Position numbers and translations under genes: made by a program. Under the pieces are notes generated by a model. It searched no databases. It saw nothing but the letters and a program-made list of their open reading frames with translations, and had not been told where the DNA came from. Of a stretch of DNA of 64,000 nt, positions 43,151-53,705 are shown one piece after another. The stretch covers positions 1 through 64,000 of the forward strand of contig JANBPK010000955.1 in the NCBI GenBank assembly GCA_027579435.1, given 5' to 3'. Origin of the DNA: Candolleomyces eurysporus. Its lineage: Eukaryota > Basidiomycota > Agaricomycetes > Agaricales > Psathyrellaceae. How positions within the stretch are numbered: the first letter of the stretch is position 1; every line of letters starts with the position of its first letter.

Positions 43151-43243
43151 CAGAATTTAAGGAAGCCATTGCAAGAGAGGCTCCAACTTGCCTACAAGAA
43201 AGCAGGTTTAGGCCAAGGCAGCTGGGTATATGTCCCATCTTGA

Positions 43244-43904
43244 AGGCGCGTCGATTGGCGTCTGGGAAAAAATCCTGCTGTCTACACAGTCAAGATTCCC
43301 AAGTTATAATCCAATCCACTCAACCGTCACCATATCTTTGGACCTGCTGACCGGCTATTAACCACACTTCATGACTTGTTATGTGGCCCAATGGTTTCGA
43401 TTTTTAACTGGATATGCGTCTTATGCGAACCGTTTTCAGTACATCATCTCTCACATTTGTTCGTTTTGTGCTGCACGGGTTCACGCTGTTTCTCTTTTAT
43501 GCTTCGTCCATCCTGTACGTTGTGCTATGTCGTTCTATCTTTCGTTACTTTCATTTTTGTACTATATTCATGCATATTCATTTCCAAGCCTCCCGTGGTA
43601 TATATTCTGGAGATATTGGGTTCATGGCGAGCAGGATACGTCCTCGAGGGATGCTCGGCGAGATACTTCGCTATGGCCTCGTTCCGCAGCCCAATATATT
43701 ATTGAACTTGATGTCTGTAAGAAGATCAGAATCTGTCGGTGAGTAGAGCAACTGACGTACCAGTGTGAACAAAACCGGTAGCGTGAGCATAGCTTACTGC
43801 TAGTAGAACTTGCCAAACGATGTTCCTGAGCCCTTCCATGGAGAACCCAAAATTCCTCCTTTCGCTTCGTTCAGCCTCAACATATTTGTCCAAGATCGTG
43901 AAGG
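43244..43904. other. No gene resolved
   Basis: T/C-rich sequence with overlapping open frames at 43371-43746 and no splice support. It is probably 3' flanking DNA of the coiled-coil gene and the start region of the next one. Confidence 0.4.
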
Positions 43905-44456
43905 GAATTCAAAGACGAGGCGGTAGTGAGGACCGTGCATATTTCTGTAGAGGAACAGGTCAAGAAGGAGAGTGCAATACGGCCGACCAGGATGGTTCGT
44001 GTCTCTATCATCAATGGCAAACAAGCTGGCAGCTCGAAAGACTCCTTGCGTCCAATAGCCCTGGTGACAGCCGAAGTGAGGAACTTGATTGCAACAAAGG
44101 AGGTATGAGAGCTATCTGGTGATGAGAGAGTAATCAAGGCATGAAGAGAGCAGTACGCACGAATTTTCGAGTCGGCGGGCAAGCCAGACACTTGCTTCTT
44201 TGCCCCAGTCAGCCTCGTCCAATTCGCCAACCCCAGACTCATTCAGGGTGGCAACGATGCCCCTGGTTGGACGGCTTTTTGGTCGGGTTCAGCCTCGTTG
44301 CTTTTTCAAGGGCTTGCGGCGATGCTGGGAATTCCAAGGGGGGGGACCATTTTTTCGAGGGTGGGGTGGGTTTCGCAACTGACTCGGAACTTGAATGAAT
44401 CAGGCTGCCGCAGCCGAGTTGGAGTTTCGGCAACCTGTTGCCGGAGACGGAAATAA
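43905..44456 (+). CDS. Possible two-exon gene of unknown function, 5' end uncertain
   Basis: Exon 43905-44102 (66 codons, including DEAVVRTVHISVEEQVKK and MVRVSIINGKQAGSS) ends at GTATGA. An acceptor GAGAGCAG at 44153 joins in frame to 44154-44456, which encodes YARIFESAGKPDTCFF, APVSLVQFANPRLIQGG and APGWTAFWSGSASLLFQ before TAA. The codon use and the phase-correct splice favour the plus strand over the opposite-strand frames (43877-44242 and 44239-44502). Just upstream, SFSLNIFVQDREGNSK is readable in another frame and would join by a one-base change at an AAA run near 43912, so a frameshift is likely. Family not recognised. Confidence 0.4.
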
Positions 44457-44628
44457 ACCCCGCAGCCTCTGCTCGACCTCGAATACCGACCTGGAAGTGC
44501 AATGTTCTTTGAGTATCGGCGAGTCAAATATTCCCTATCTCATTCTAGTTTTTGCTTCCCTTACGGTGGTCTGATGTTTCTCGTTTTGTGTCTCAGAGAA
44601 CCTTTTAGTGAAGCAGCCATGACAAACC

Positions 44629-44895
44629 AACCTGTGGCAAGCGGCCGATGCTTCGCACGGCAGGAGCCGAGGCATTTTGCGGGCTTCCGAGGGTGAGATA
44701 GAAAGTGACGGCGGCACGAAAATATGATGGCGGAGTGGGAGGAAATGTTGAAATGGGCGGACGGAAAACAGGCGGAGCTGCGATAGGTTTGAAAATGACT
44801 GATGGGAGAGATGCGGCCCGGTCACAAGGAGCGACGTCGTCTTGGCATTTTTGGACCCCCTTAAGTACCCTCGGCAAAATGCCTCGGCAACAAGA
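44629..44895. repeat. Dispersed repeat with inverted GCCGAGGCATTTTGC ends
   Basis: CAACCTGTGGCAAGCGGCC with following sequence also occurs at 4936-4990. GCCGAGGCATTTTGC at about 44667-44681 returns inverted as GCAAAATGCCTCGGC near 44874-44888. The pieces look like a short foldback repeat. No gene is supported between 44457 and 45372. Confidence 0.45.
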
Positions 44896-45372
44896 GTCGA
44901 TTCGGTATGTTCAAGTCCTCGTCCTACTACTTGCTTTCCCTTCCCTCTTCCCTGTGAAAAAATAAGAAGTATTGGAAAAATACCATTTTCTTCCACTTAC
45001 GGGGACAAGGTTACGAAGACGAGGGTCCAGCAGTCATAGAACATAATTGTTGGTGGAACTGCTACAGACGCAGCATTCATCGGTGTGTGTATTACTAAAT
45101 TATGCTCTTAGAATTTATTCTCGCTTCCAGGCCCAAGGTCTCGTCTCTTCGAGCGGTCGAACACGCACCAAGTTGTGCCAGTGAGACAATCTCTTACCTT
45201 TGGGGCACTGAATTGATAGGCGTTGCCGGGAACACCGTCAGCGCTCACCCCACGGCGGCCCATATCTCATGGCGCTGAACCTGCAAACAGGGCTGGGTTG
45301 AACACGCGGATTTACTTTTCCTGCTGTTCCTGCACGGTCATCGTTCTTCTTCTCAAACAACTTGACGTCTAC

Positions 45373-46619
45373 ATGGAGTCTAATTCTGGTGATGATGGCT
45401 CCAGTCTTTCGTATGGGCTTTCCAATGACGTTTTGCGACCCTACATGAGAGGGCTATACGCTTCTGTGCACTTAGACTTCCTTGCGATCGGTATGTTTGC
45501 TCATTTGAAATACAATTGGTTCCTTTACAAGGCCCTCATGCATTGCATTCTTACACTAACAGGCATTCAAATTGTTCTGTGCATATACAGTACAGCAATA
45601 TACAGAATTACTCCGAAGGATATCAAGAAACAAAGGAGGCTTTACTTGGTTGTCAGCTTTCTTATCCTTCTCCTGCATTTTCTGTCAGGATTTTCCATGA
45701 GTTTGAGTCTTTTGAGGGCTTTGACAAATGGGTCCGGGCGGTTCGAGTATTATTTGGAGAACGAGCAAAAGGATGTGTTGGGGGATGTATGCAAGCTCTT
45801 GATTAATTTTGTTGGGGATGGGTTGTTGGTGAGTGTACTTTGCCTCCCTCTTTCGAACTTGCAAGTAGTTGAATCGGGTTGACACGCGTTCCAGATTTAC
45901 CGCTGCTATTACGTATGGACGACACGTCGGTGGATTTTAGTCTTTCCATGGGTTGCTTATTTGGCTTCCATCGGCAAGTACACTCAGCAGTACCCTGACA
46001 AGTCCCCGCAACTCATACAAAACTCGTACCTCAGCGTTTGCGGTTGCTGGCATCAGTCTCCTAAATATAAAACCAGTCCAAGCCCTCACATTCACAACCG
46101 TCTGGATCATCCTCTCTGTTTTCGTCAACGTCTCCGTCACTTCTCTCATATGCCTCCGGATTATTCAAGCAAGACAGCATTTGGAAAGCCTCAATGTCCT
46201 GGAATCTAGGCACTTTGCCAAGTACACAGGTGTCATGGCTATCCTTATCGAATCTGCGCTACCCTTCTCGGTGTTCGGGATTGTCGCTGCTCCGNTTTTT
46301 TATTAGCAACAGCGAGAAGATGGCGAGCGTTGGCCCTGCAATTTTGACGGTCTGGTTTTGCCTTAGCGTGCGTTACCTTTCCTCTCTCTCAAAGTAGCTG
46401 TAAATATTGACGCCCCTTAACTAGGCTCTCTGTCCCCAGCTCATCATCTTCAGAGTGGTGATCGGAAGTTCGTATGTTAACCATTTTAATAGTGGTCACT
46501 CCAAGTCAGAGCAGGTGTCCCAACCCATTGCATTTGAGGCGTGTCCGACACAGGATGATGACTCTCAATTGGATGGTGACGGAGCATCGAGAATAGGTAG
46601 AAGGGGTTCTCCAATATAG
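45373..46619 (+). CDS. Multi-pass membrane protein A, unknown function, 329 aa
   Basis: Five exons: 45373-45490, 45563-45828, 45895-45973, 46035-46367 and 46425-46619. Intron 3 (45974-46034) is GC-AG, while the paralogues have GT-AG at the same place. The N at 46295 before a T run is an extra base: dropping it gives PFFISNSEK and a whole-codon exon. The protein begins MESNSGDDGSSLSYGLSN and has about seven hydrophobic segments. Family motifs are GIQIVLCIY, LINFVGDGLLIYRCYYVWTT, KYTGVMAILIESALPFS, FGIVAA and ALCPQLIIFRV. The C-terminal tail is hydrophilic. The layout is like small seven-helix families of basidiomycetes, but I cannot assign a domain name or ligand. Confidence 0.8.
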
Positions 46620-47106
46620 ATACGTATATGATTCCTTGCTTTCTGTATTGGGGAGGCGTAGGCTTTCCACAAACAGAGAATGCTAGCGACCGAATAAAAT
46701 CATGGAAAAGGAATCTTCCTGTCTCCCACGCCAAACACACCTCGATGGATGAGCCTAACCGTTCGCTCAATAAGCGAGCTCAATAATGCTAACCTCATTC
46801 TTTGGCGGCTATTCAGGAGTCCGAGCACTAACCGAGTCCAAATTTCAGCGCGGCTGTAATGCCCGCAGAGTCCTATCCCTTTTCCATCGCCCGGAAGCGC
46901 TTTCAGGCGGGGTACCACACAACGGACCTCAACAGACCTCAACAGGTCGAGAACATTTTAGTTCCGCTCAGGGGAATCAGGGCAATTACTAGGTAACTAG
47001 GGCAAATGCCGCTGACGCCTCAGGCTTCATGTCGGAACCGAATAGGTATATTATAGTGACTACAGAACCTTGCCTTCATACTTGTGAAGCTCGACGTTCA
47101 ACTTCT
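46620..47106. other. Intergenic region with promoter of the F-box gene
   Basis: No gene is seen. GGTATATTATAG at about 47045-47056 is a TATA-like box roughly 55 bp before the ATG at 47107. Confidence 0.4.
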
Positions 47107-48967
47107 ATGGCAACAACCTCCACCTCCGCCACGACTTGGAAGACGCCGTCGAGAACCCTTTCATTACGTCTTTTTCTCCCTCAAGCGGGCGAAAAAGCAC
47201 TCTCAAGGCTGACTTGCAGCAGCCCCGACGGTTGGCGTGCTCAAGCTGAAGGTGAACTTGGACCCTCCACCGCACTGATTGACCCATGCCACGATTCTGC
47301 TCAGTTTACCCCCGCCGAAGTCCTCCAGATCATTTTTTCTCTCGCATTGGAAACCAGTTGTAGCGACTTTGACCTAGTCGAGAAGAACCTCATTCGAACC
47401 ACCATCGTCTCGTGCTCTCAAGTTTGTCAGTCGTGGCGCTCTGCAGCAAGAGGGTATAGCATCCTTTGGGTGCATGCGGCCGATTTGCAGTTCTTCAAGA
47501 ATTACGAAGTCATCAAGGATTTTTTGAAGCTCTCCGAACCCCACCTCATAGATATCGGTCACCGTTCAGCACCCTTTAGAGTTCTTTGTAACCAGGACAT
47601 TCGAGTTCTTGATCTTCTTCGAAGTCATGCTCATCGCATCCGGGAATGGAACATCGAATACTGGATGGGGCGCGGGGTTAAATACGGTCCAACGTGGCTT
47701 TTCAACAGTCAAGGAACCTCCAACGTGGACACCTTCCGCTGGGCAGGACCAATCTTGCCCGCTGAAGAGGATGATTCATTTCCGCTCCTGAGCAAGCAAC
47801 TGTGCAAGCTCAGCATCCAGGACACCGACTTTCCGATTCACCGTTCCGCGTCAACCTGGGATCAGCTCACAGAGCTCTCCATTTGCAATGTCAACACGAA
47901 GTTACCGGTAGAGCAATGGCTCCAACTGCTTCAGGTTACATCCTGCCTCGAGTTTCTATCCCTCCAGGATGCCATCCAACGCCCGCCGAACATGATTTCG
48001 CTCCCAGCACCAATCGAGCTACCACATTTGCGCGTGATCTCCCTTGGAGACAAGGCTTCCATGTCCGCCATCAGCCAGCTACTAAGGCACGTCAAGATCC
48101 CAATCGCATGCGCTGTTGACTTGGGCCTTCCTTTGGGCATTCCTTCAAGCTTCCAAACCTCCAGCCTCTCTGTTCATGTCATGGAAATCTTTCTCCTTTC
48201 TCTGGATCGATTTGCGGTGTCTCATTCACATGGCATGAAACTCCCCCAACTCGAGCTCAGCATCAGGCCCCGATCGTCAACGTATCCCATGGTTCTCGGA
48301 ACCGTGCGCAACCCCGAATCGGAACTAGACTGGAACCACCCTAAAGGCGGGACGAGGAAAGTGTTGCAATACCTCGAAATCAACCGCTCTTCCTCGCTGC
48401 ATCCACCATCGAATATTGGCATTCGAAAGCTCCGCAGAATCGAGCTGATGGAAGCATGTGTCGCTCAGGCCGCACTGCTTGGAACATCAACTATCTTTCG
48501 GATTACTATTGAAGATTCTCACATTGCAGTCAAGAAATCTCCCGAGTTCTTCAGATCAAATGGTGGATTTCCAATTCTGTTCAAGCGCATGAAACGATTG
48601 ACGACCCTTGTATTGGACGAAGGGGCGATTCTTACCGTGTTACCAGCTATACGCGGCCTGGTTTTGCGTCATCGTTCGTNCCCCCCCAGCGTCAACATCC
48701 CACCCACAGCCTGTACCTTCAGCTCCTTTACTTCCGGCTCTCAAGCTCATTCAGCCGGAGAATGCGAATTTGGACTCGGACAGACCAGCTGCAAGGATAT
48801 TGCAAGGATATGTCGAATGGAGGAGGAAGATAGGGTACCCGGTGGATGTACTGTCGTTTGGGGTTGCGACCAGTCGTAGTGAGGAGGAATCTGGCTGCTG
48901 TAAGAGCAGCACCAGTGCTTCAAAACGACGTGGGATGGTTGGATTCGCTTTTGCAAATGGGCGCTGA
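47107..48967 (+). CDS. F-box protein with leucine-rich C-terminal part, about 619 aa
   Basis: A single long exon. The N-terminal F-box-like motif reads FTPAEVLQIIFSLAL, then SCSQVCQSWRSAARGYSILW (about residues 65-125), the pattern by which F-box proteins bind SKP1 in SCF ubiquitin ligases. The remainder has weak leucine-rich spacing (LCKLSIQDTDFP, LTELSICNV, LEFLSLQDA, LRVISLGD), as in agaricomycete F-box families that present substrates. The N at 48680 before a C run is an extra base: without it the frame continues through LPALKLIQPENANLDS and LQGYVEWRRKIGYPVDVLS, a typical family C-terminus, to 48967. ATG 47107 is preferred because of the TATA-like box at 47045. The in-frame ATG at 47029 would add 26 residues. 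Confidence 0.8.
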
Positions 48968-49709
48968 TTTTATGTGCTGTCCCTTCTTCATCAACACCCC
49001 GCTAATTCATTCATTTGTTCGCTTATTTCTGAATCAACATTTTTATTTCTCTCGCCTTGATATCCATTCCTTCAGTTTCATTCCACATCTAGCATCTTGT
49101 TTTCGGTAAGGGTTTTACACTTATCGATCGACGCGATGTACTTTGCAGTACGTATTCCTAGAAAATCTCCCTGACACGTTTCTGACGTGAGTAGAAAAAA
49201 TCCGGATTGGCTGCGAACCCGAGGGCTTCAACACGAAGGAGACTCGTACGTAAGGCCATCCTTTAAGTACTCTCTCAGGGCACCCTGCACAGCCTAGCGG
49301 ACTTCGCAAATCCATACCGGTGCTATCCAAAAAAAGAAGGAACAAAGTCCAGATATCACCGTCGCCTACTCACTGATCATCGTTGACTCGGCCAAGAGTC
49401 AATTTAGACTCAATGTGACAACATTTCGTTCATAAAGTTTCATGGAATATGTGTTACTACCACTCGGAATCGTTCACTACTTTTGGGTAATGTTTTGGCG
49501 AGTTGATGTTTATCAACCTTACATGCACACCCCCACGAATGGGCGCTCTTCGATGCGCCCAGTGACCCACAACGCCGTATCCCCGAATTCAAGCCCATTA
49601 ATCTACCATCAATGGAAGGTCCTTGATGCCAGAATGACCCTAACTGTCTCTTTGTCTTGTTCTTCAACTATCCTTTCCCCCACTCCCCGCTGCATCGACT
49701 CGGAGAAAG

Positions 49710-50924
49710 ATGTCGGACTCTGGCTCTGGCTCAATCGACGATCCCAGTAATGAGACCTTAACTCCTGTCATGCGGTCATTCTATGCCGCACTGCACCTCG
49801 AAATTTTGACCGTCGGTATGCACCCCATCTTCCGGTTGAGATAGATATGTCCTAACCACAGGTCCACGCATGCAGGAATCCAACTTGTCCTTTGCATCTA
49901 TGGTTTTTGGGTCTTCAGCTCGACGAAGGGTTCGCTGCGAAAACAGCGATTGCCCTATGTCATCATCAGCTTCGTAATCCTGGGATTTTTTAGTATATCT
50001 TATGTGACGGACAGTATCATTCTGGCGGATGTGTTGATTAATGGTTCGGGCAACTTTTCGGACTTCTTTTACCTTTCCCCGTGGTACGGTCTAGTGGGGA
50101 CTGTCAGTAATTTGATGGTGAATTTCATTGGGGATGGGTTACTGGTATGTGCTTTTCTTCGCTCGTAGGACTGATATTGACTGATAGGCTGCAGATCTAT
50201 CGCTGTTATGTTATTTGGACGACTCATCGTTGGGTGCTGGCTTTCCCTATCGTTGCATACATCGCTTCCGTCTGTGAGTCAACCCTAGTTAGCTTCGACG
50301 TCGACCTTAATATCTTGCTTAATTTCTAACGCGCAACTAAACCTTCCAGCTTTTGCCATTGTCACCGCTATATCCACCGTCTACGCACCATTAAGTGCAG
50401 GGTTTTCGATCGGTTGGGTGGCTCTCTCCGTCTTCGTCAATATTTCCGTCACAGCCATGATTTCCTTCCGAATCATCCAAACGCGGAGACGCCTCGCACA
50501 AGTCCTTGCTCCGTCGTATCTCGCCAAATACACCGGGATTCTGTCCATTCTCATTGAATCGGCTCTGCCGTTCTCGATCTTTGGGATCGTATCGGCTGCG
50601 TTCTATACAAATCTCAATTTGAGCAGGTTACCAGCTGCTACTACGATTGTGACGGCGTGGTATTGTTTAAGTGTATGTCGAGTTTACCCCTATTGTCTTG
50701 TGATAAAGCCCAACTAACTTCTAATCTTGATCGCTGACAAACGATAGGCACTTTGTCCCCAACTCATCACCTTCAGGGTTTTGACTGGGAGTTCGTTTGT
50801 GAACGACTTCAGTGGATCCGAAGAAATTTCCCACCCCATTGCGTTTGCAAGAGGAGAGTCTAAGCCTGATACTATTGCAGAGTCATGTCCGAGTATTCAT
50901 AGTGTAGTTGTTAGTCGAGTTTGA
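49710..50924 (+). CDS. Multi-pass membrane protein B, unknown function, 317 aa
   Basis: Five exons: 49710-49815, 49876-50144, 50195-50273, 50350-50672 and 50748-50924, all GT-AG and in the same phases as gene A. It begins MSDSGSGSIDDPSNETLTP. It has about seven hydrophobic segments with GIQLVLCIYGFWVFSSTKG, LMVNFIGDGLLIYRCYVIWT, KYTGILSILIESALPFSIFG and ALCPQLITFRVLTGSSFVN. The Asn at NETL near the N-terminus could be glycosylated if that end is outside, which is inference. It is nearly identical to gene C, its tandem duplicate, and less similar to gene A. Confidence 0.85.
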
Positions 50925-51085
50925 AGTATTACAAGCCTTAACGTTCACCGGAAATCTTGGACTTTCAGAGGTGGTAGTCCACAACAATTAACATTGCCAA
51001 ACACTTAGGCGGCTCATGTCTTGAGAGTGTTGGTCGACGTCTACTCCTAGCCTTTGCCTGAGCTCACTGCCCTGAAGCGCATCAA

Positions 51086-51350
51086 ATGTCAAGAAATGAA
51101 ATTACCAAGATTGAACGGGTATTTTCGCTCTATCATGTTTCAAGAACACATCTAACCATCTCGTAGCTATTAGCGGAAGCCGAACGAGGATCGTTCACCC
51201 ACCTCAAGCAGTTGATCGCTAGAGTGGCCTGTGGATTTCGCCTACAGAAAACGGGCTCTGTCATGTCTACTACAGTTTCTAGCACTAGAAGCCAGCCGCG
51301 TTGGGCCCCACATGCCCAATGTCGATGATGCGAAACGGTATGGCAGAGTC
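51086..51350 (+). pseudogene. Truncated 5' copy of the MYND gene
   Basis: ATG at 51086 opens the same N-terminus as the MYND gene at 53437 (MSRNEITKIERV). An in-frame TAG stands at 51164-51166 where the intact copy has AAG, further small indels follow, and the sequence ends at the duplication junction near 51350. It is the by-product of the tandem duplication. Confidence 0.85.
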
Positions 51351-53705
51351 GTGTTTTTATTTCTTCGCCTTGATACCCATTCCTTCAGTTTAACTCCACA
51401 TTTAGCATCTTGTTTTCGGTAAGGGTTTACATTTATTGATCGACGCGATGTACTTCGCAGTACGTATTCCTAGAAAATCTCCCTGACACATTTCTGACGT
51501 GAGTAGAAAGAATCCAGATTGGCCGCAAACCCAAGGGCCCCAACACGAAGGGGACCCGTACGTAAGGCATTTCCTCCAAGTACTCTCTCGGGGCAACCTG
51601 CACAGCCTAGCGAACTTCGCAAATCCATACCGGTGCTATCCAAAAAAAGAGAGGAAGAACAAAGTCCAGAGATCACCGTCGACATCGCTTACTCGCTGAT
51701 CATCGTTGACTCGGCCAAGAGTCGACTTTGACTGAAAGTGACAAAATTTCGCTCATAAAGTTTCATGGAATATGTACAGTCTACGACGAATCGTTCACTA
51801 CTTTCGGGTAATGCTCTATAGCGAGTTGATGCTTATCATCAACCTTACACACACGCGCCCATCTTGATGGGCGCTCTTCGATGCGCCCGGTGCCCCACAA
51901 CGCCGTATCCCCGAATTCAAGCGCGCTAATCGACCATCAATGAAAGGTCCTTGAGGCCAGAATGACCCTGATTGTCTCTTTGTCTTGTTCTTCAACCATC
52001 CTTTCCCCCACTCCCCGCTGCATCGATTCAGAGAACGATGTCGGACTCCACCGATGTCTCGGGCTCAGGCTCTGGCTTAATCGAAGATCCCAGTAATGAG
52101 ACCTTAACTCCTGTCATGCGGTCATTGTATGCCGCACTGCACCTCGAAATTTTGACCGTCGGTAAGCCCCCCTTCAACTTCTAGTTGAGATAGAATCTGT
52201 TCTAACCACAGTTCCACGCATGCAGGAATCCAACTTGTCCTTTGCATCTATGGTTTTTGGGTCTTCAACTCGGCGAAGGGTTCGCTGCGAAAACAGCGAT
52301 TGCCCTATGTCATCATCAGCTTCGTAATCCTGGGATTTTTTAGCATATCTTATGTCACGGACAGTATCATAATGGCGGATGTGTTGATTAATGGTTCGGG
52401 CATCTTCTCGGACATGTTTTATCTTACCCCGTGGTATGGTCTGCTGGGGACGATCGGTAATTTGATGGTGAATTTCATTGGGGATGGGTTGCTGGTATGT
52501 GCTTTTCTTCGCTCGTAGGACTGATATTGATTCATGGGCTTTAGATCTATCGCTGTTATGTTATTTGGACGACTCATCGTTGGGTACTAGCTTTCCCTAT
52601 CGTTGCATACATCGCTTCCATCTGTGAGTCGAGCCTAGCCAGCTTCGAGGTCGATCTTAAAATCTTGGTAAATTCCTAACACGCAACTCAACCTTCCAGC
52701 TTTCGCCATCGTCACCGCCATATCTACCGTCTACGCACCATTAAATGTAGAGTTTTCGATCGGTTGGATGGCTCTCTCCGTCTTCGTCAATATTTCCGTC
52801 ACAGCCATGATTTCCTTCCGAATCGTCCAAACGCGAAAACGCCTCGCACAAGTCCTTGCTCCATCGTATCTCGCCAAATACACCGGGATTATATCCATTC
52901 TCATTGAATCGGCTCTACCTTTCTCGATTTTTGGGATAGTATCAGCTGCGTTCTATACAAATATCACCTTGAGCAAGTTGCCAGCTACTACTACGATTGT
53001 GGCGGCGTGGTATTGCTTAAGTGTACGTCGAATTTACCTCTATTTTCTTGTGATAACCCCTTAACTGACTTATTATCTTTATTACCGACAAACGATAGGC
53101 ACTTTGTCCCCAACTCATCATCTTCAGGGTTTTGACTGGAAGTTCGTTTGTGAACGACTTCAGTGGGTCCGAAGAAATTTCCCACCCCATTGCGTTTGCA
53201 AGAGGAGAGTCTAAGCCTGATACTGTTGCGGAGTCATGTCTGAGTGTTCATAGTGTAGTTGTTAGTCGAGTTTGAAGTATTAAAAGCCTTGACGTTCACC
53301 GAAAATCTTGAACTTTCAGAAGTGGTAGTCCGCAACAATTAACATAGCCAAACACTTAGGTGGCTCATGTCTTGAGAGTGTTGGTCGGCGTCTACCCCTA
53401 GCCTTTGCCTGAGCTTACCGCCCTGAAGCGCATCAAATGTCAAGAAATGAAATTACCAAGATTGAACGGGTATCTTCGGTCTATCGTGTTTCAAGAATCC
53501 ATCTGACCATCTCGAAGTTATTAGGGGAAGCCGAACGAGGATCCTACATTCACCTCAAGCAGTTGATCGCTGCCGAGTGGCCTGTCGATTTTACCTACAG
53601 AAAACGAGCCCTGTCATGTCTGCTACAGTTTCTCGCATCTGAAACCATCCGCTTGGGACCCCACCTGCCCAGTGTCGATGGTGCGACACGAAATGACAGC
53701 GTCGT
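51351..53705 (+). repeat. Tandem duplication, right copy
   Basis: Counterpart of 49040-51350. It contains membrane gene C and the intact 5' part of the MYND gene, which continues beyond the repeat. The right copy is therefore the one joined to the complete downstream gene. Confidence 0.85.
52038..53275 (+). CDS. Multi-pass membrane protein C, unknown function, 323 aa
   Basis: Five exons: 52038-52161, 52226-52494, 52545-52623, 52700-53022 and 53099-53275, all GT-AG. It differs from gene B mainly by a slightly longer N-terminus (MSDSTDVSGSGSGLIEDPSN) and scattered substitutions. The hydrophobic segments and motifs are kept: LMVNFIGDGLLIYRCYVIWT, KYTGIISILIESALPFSIFG, ALCPQLIIFRVLTGSSFVN. The intact frame in both copies indicates the duplicates are recent or both under selection. 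The MYND gene starts 160 bp downstream on the same strand. Confidence 0.85.

Larger units (their letters stand above)
41166..43243 (+). pseudogene. Coiled-coil repeat protein, frame broken three times
   Basis: From ATG 41166 (MEWRKMMPFHEAETVEQ) the frame runs through an acidic tandem-repeat region (about 24 aa per unit) and then into long charged coiled coil to 43243. An intron fits at 41875-41946: GTACGT donor, CTCCTCAG acceptor. The frame slips near 41815-41820 (one base too many around a GGG run), near 42563-42570 (one base short at GGG) and near 42935-42950. Between the slips the reading is clean and repetitive (TQRITSLEMELAAKQK, TQQIASLQTELAGEQE). Either the gene is decaying or the assembly has indels; two slips are at short G runs. 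The upstream start may be in an earlier exon. Function unknown. It lies next to the minus-strand coiled-coil partner gene. Confidence 0.55.
49040..51350 (+). repeat. Tandem duplication, left copy
   Basis: The segment from the 3' side of the F-box gene through membrane gene B and the first 260 bp of the MYND gene is repeated at about 51351-53705, with small differences. The unit is about 2.3 kb. The junction near 51350 joins MYND coding sequence to the sequence found at 49040, with a short shared T-rich TTTTTATTTCT stretch. Confidence 0.85.

Noticed and set aside
44239..44502. Minus-strand 87-residue frame
   Set aside because: The plus strand has a better splice-supported model over the same bases; kept only as an alternative.
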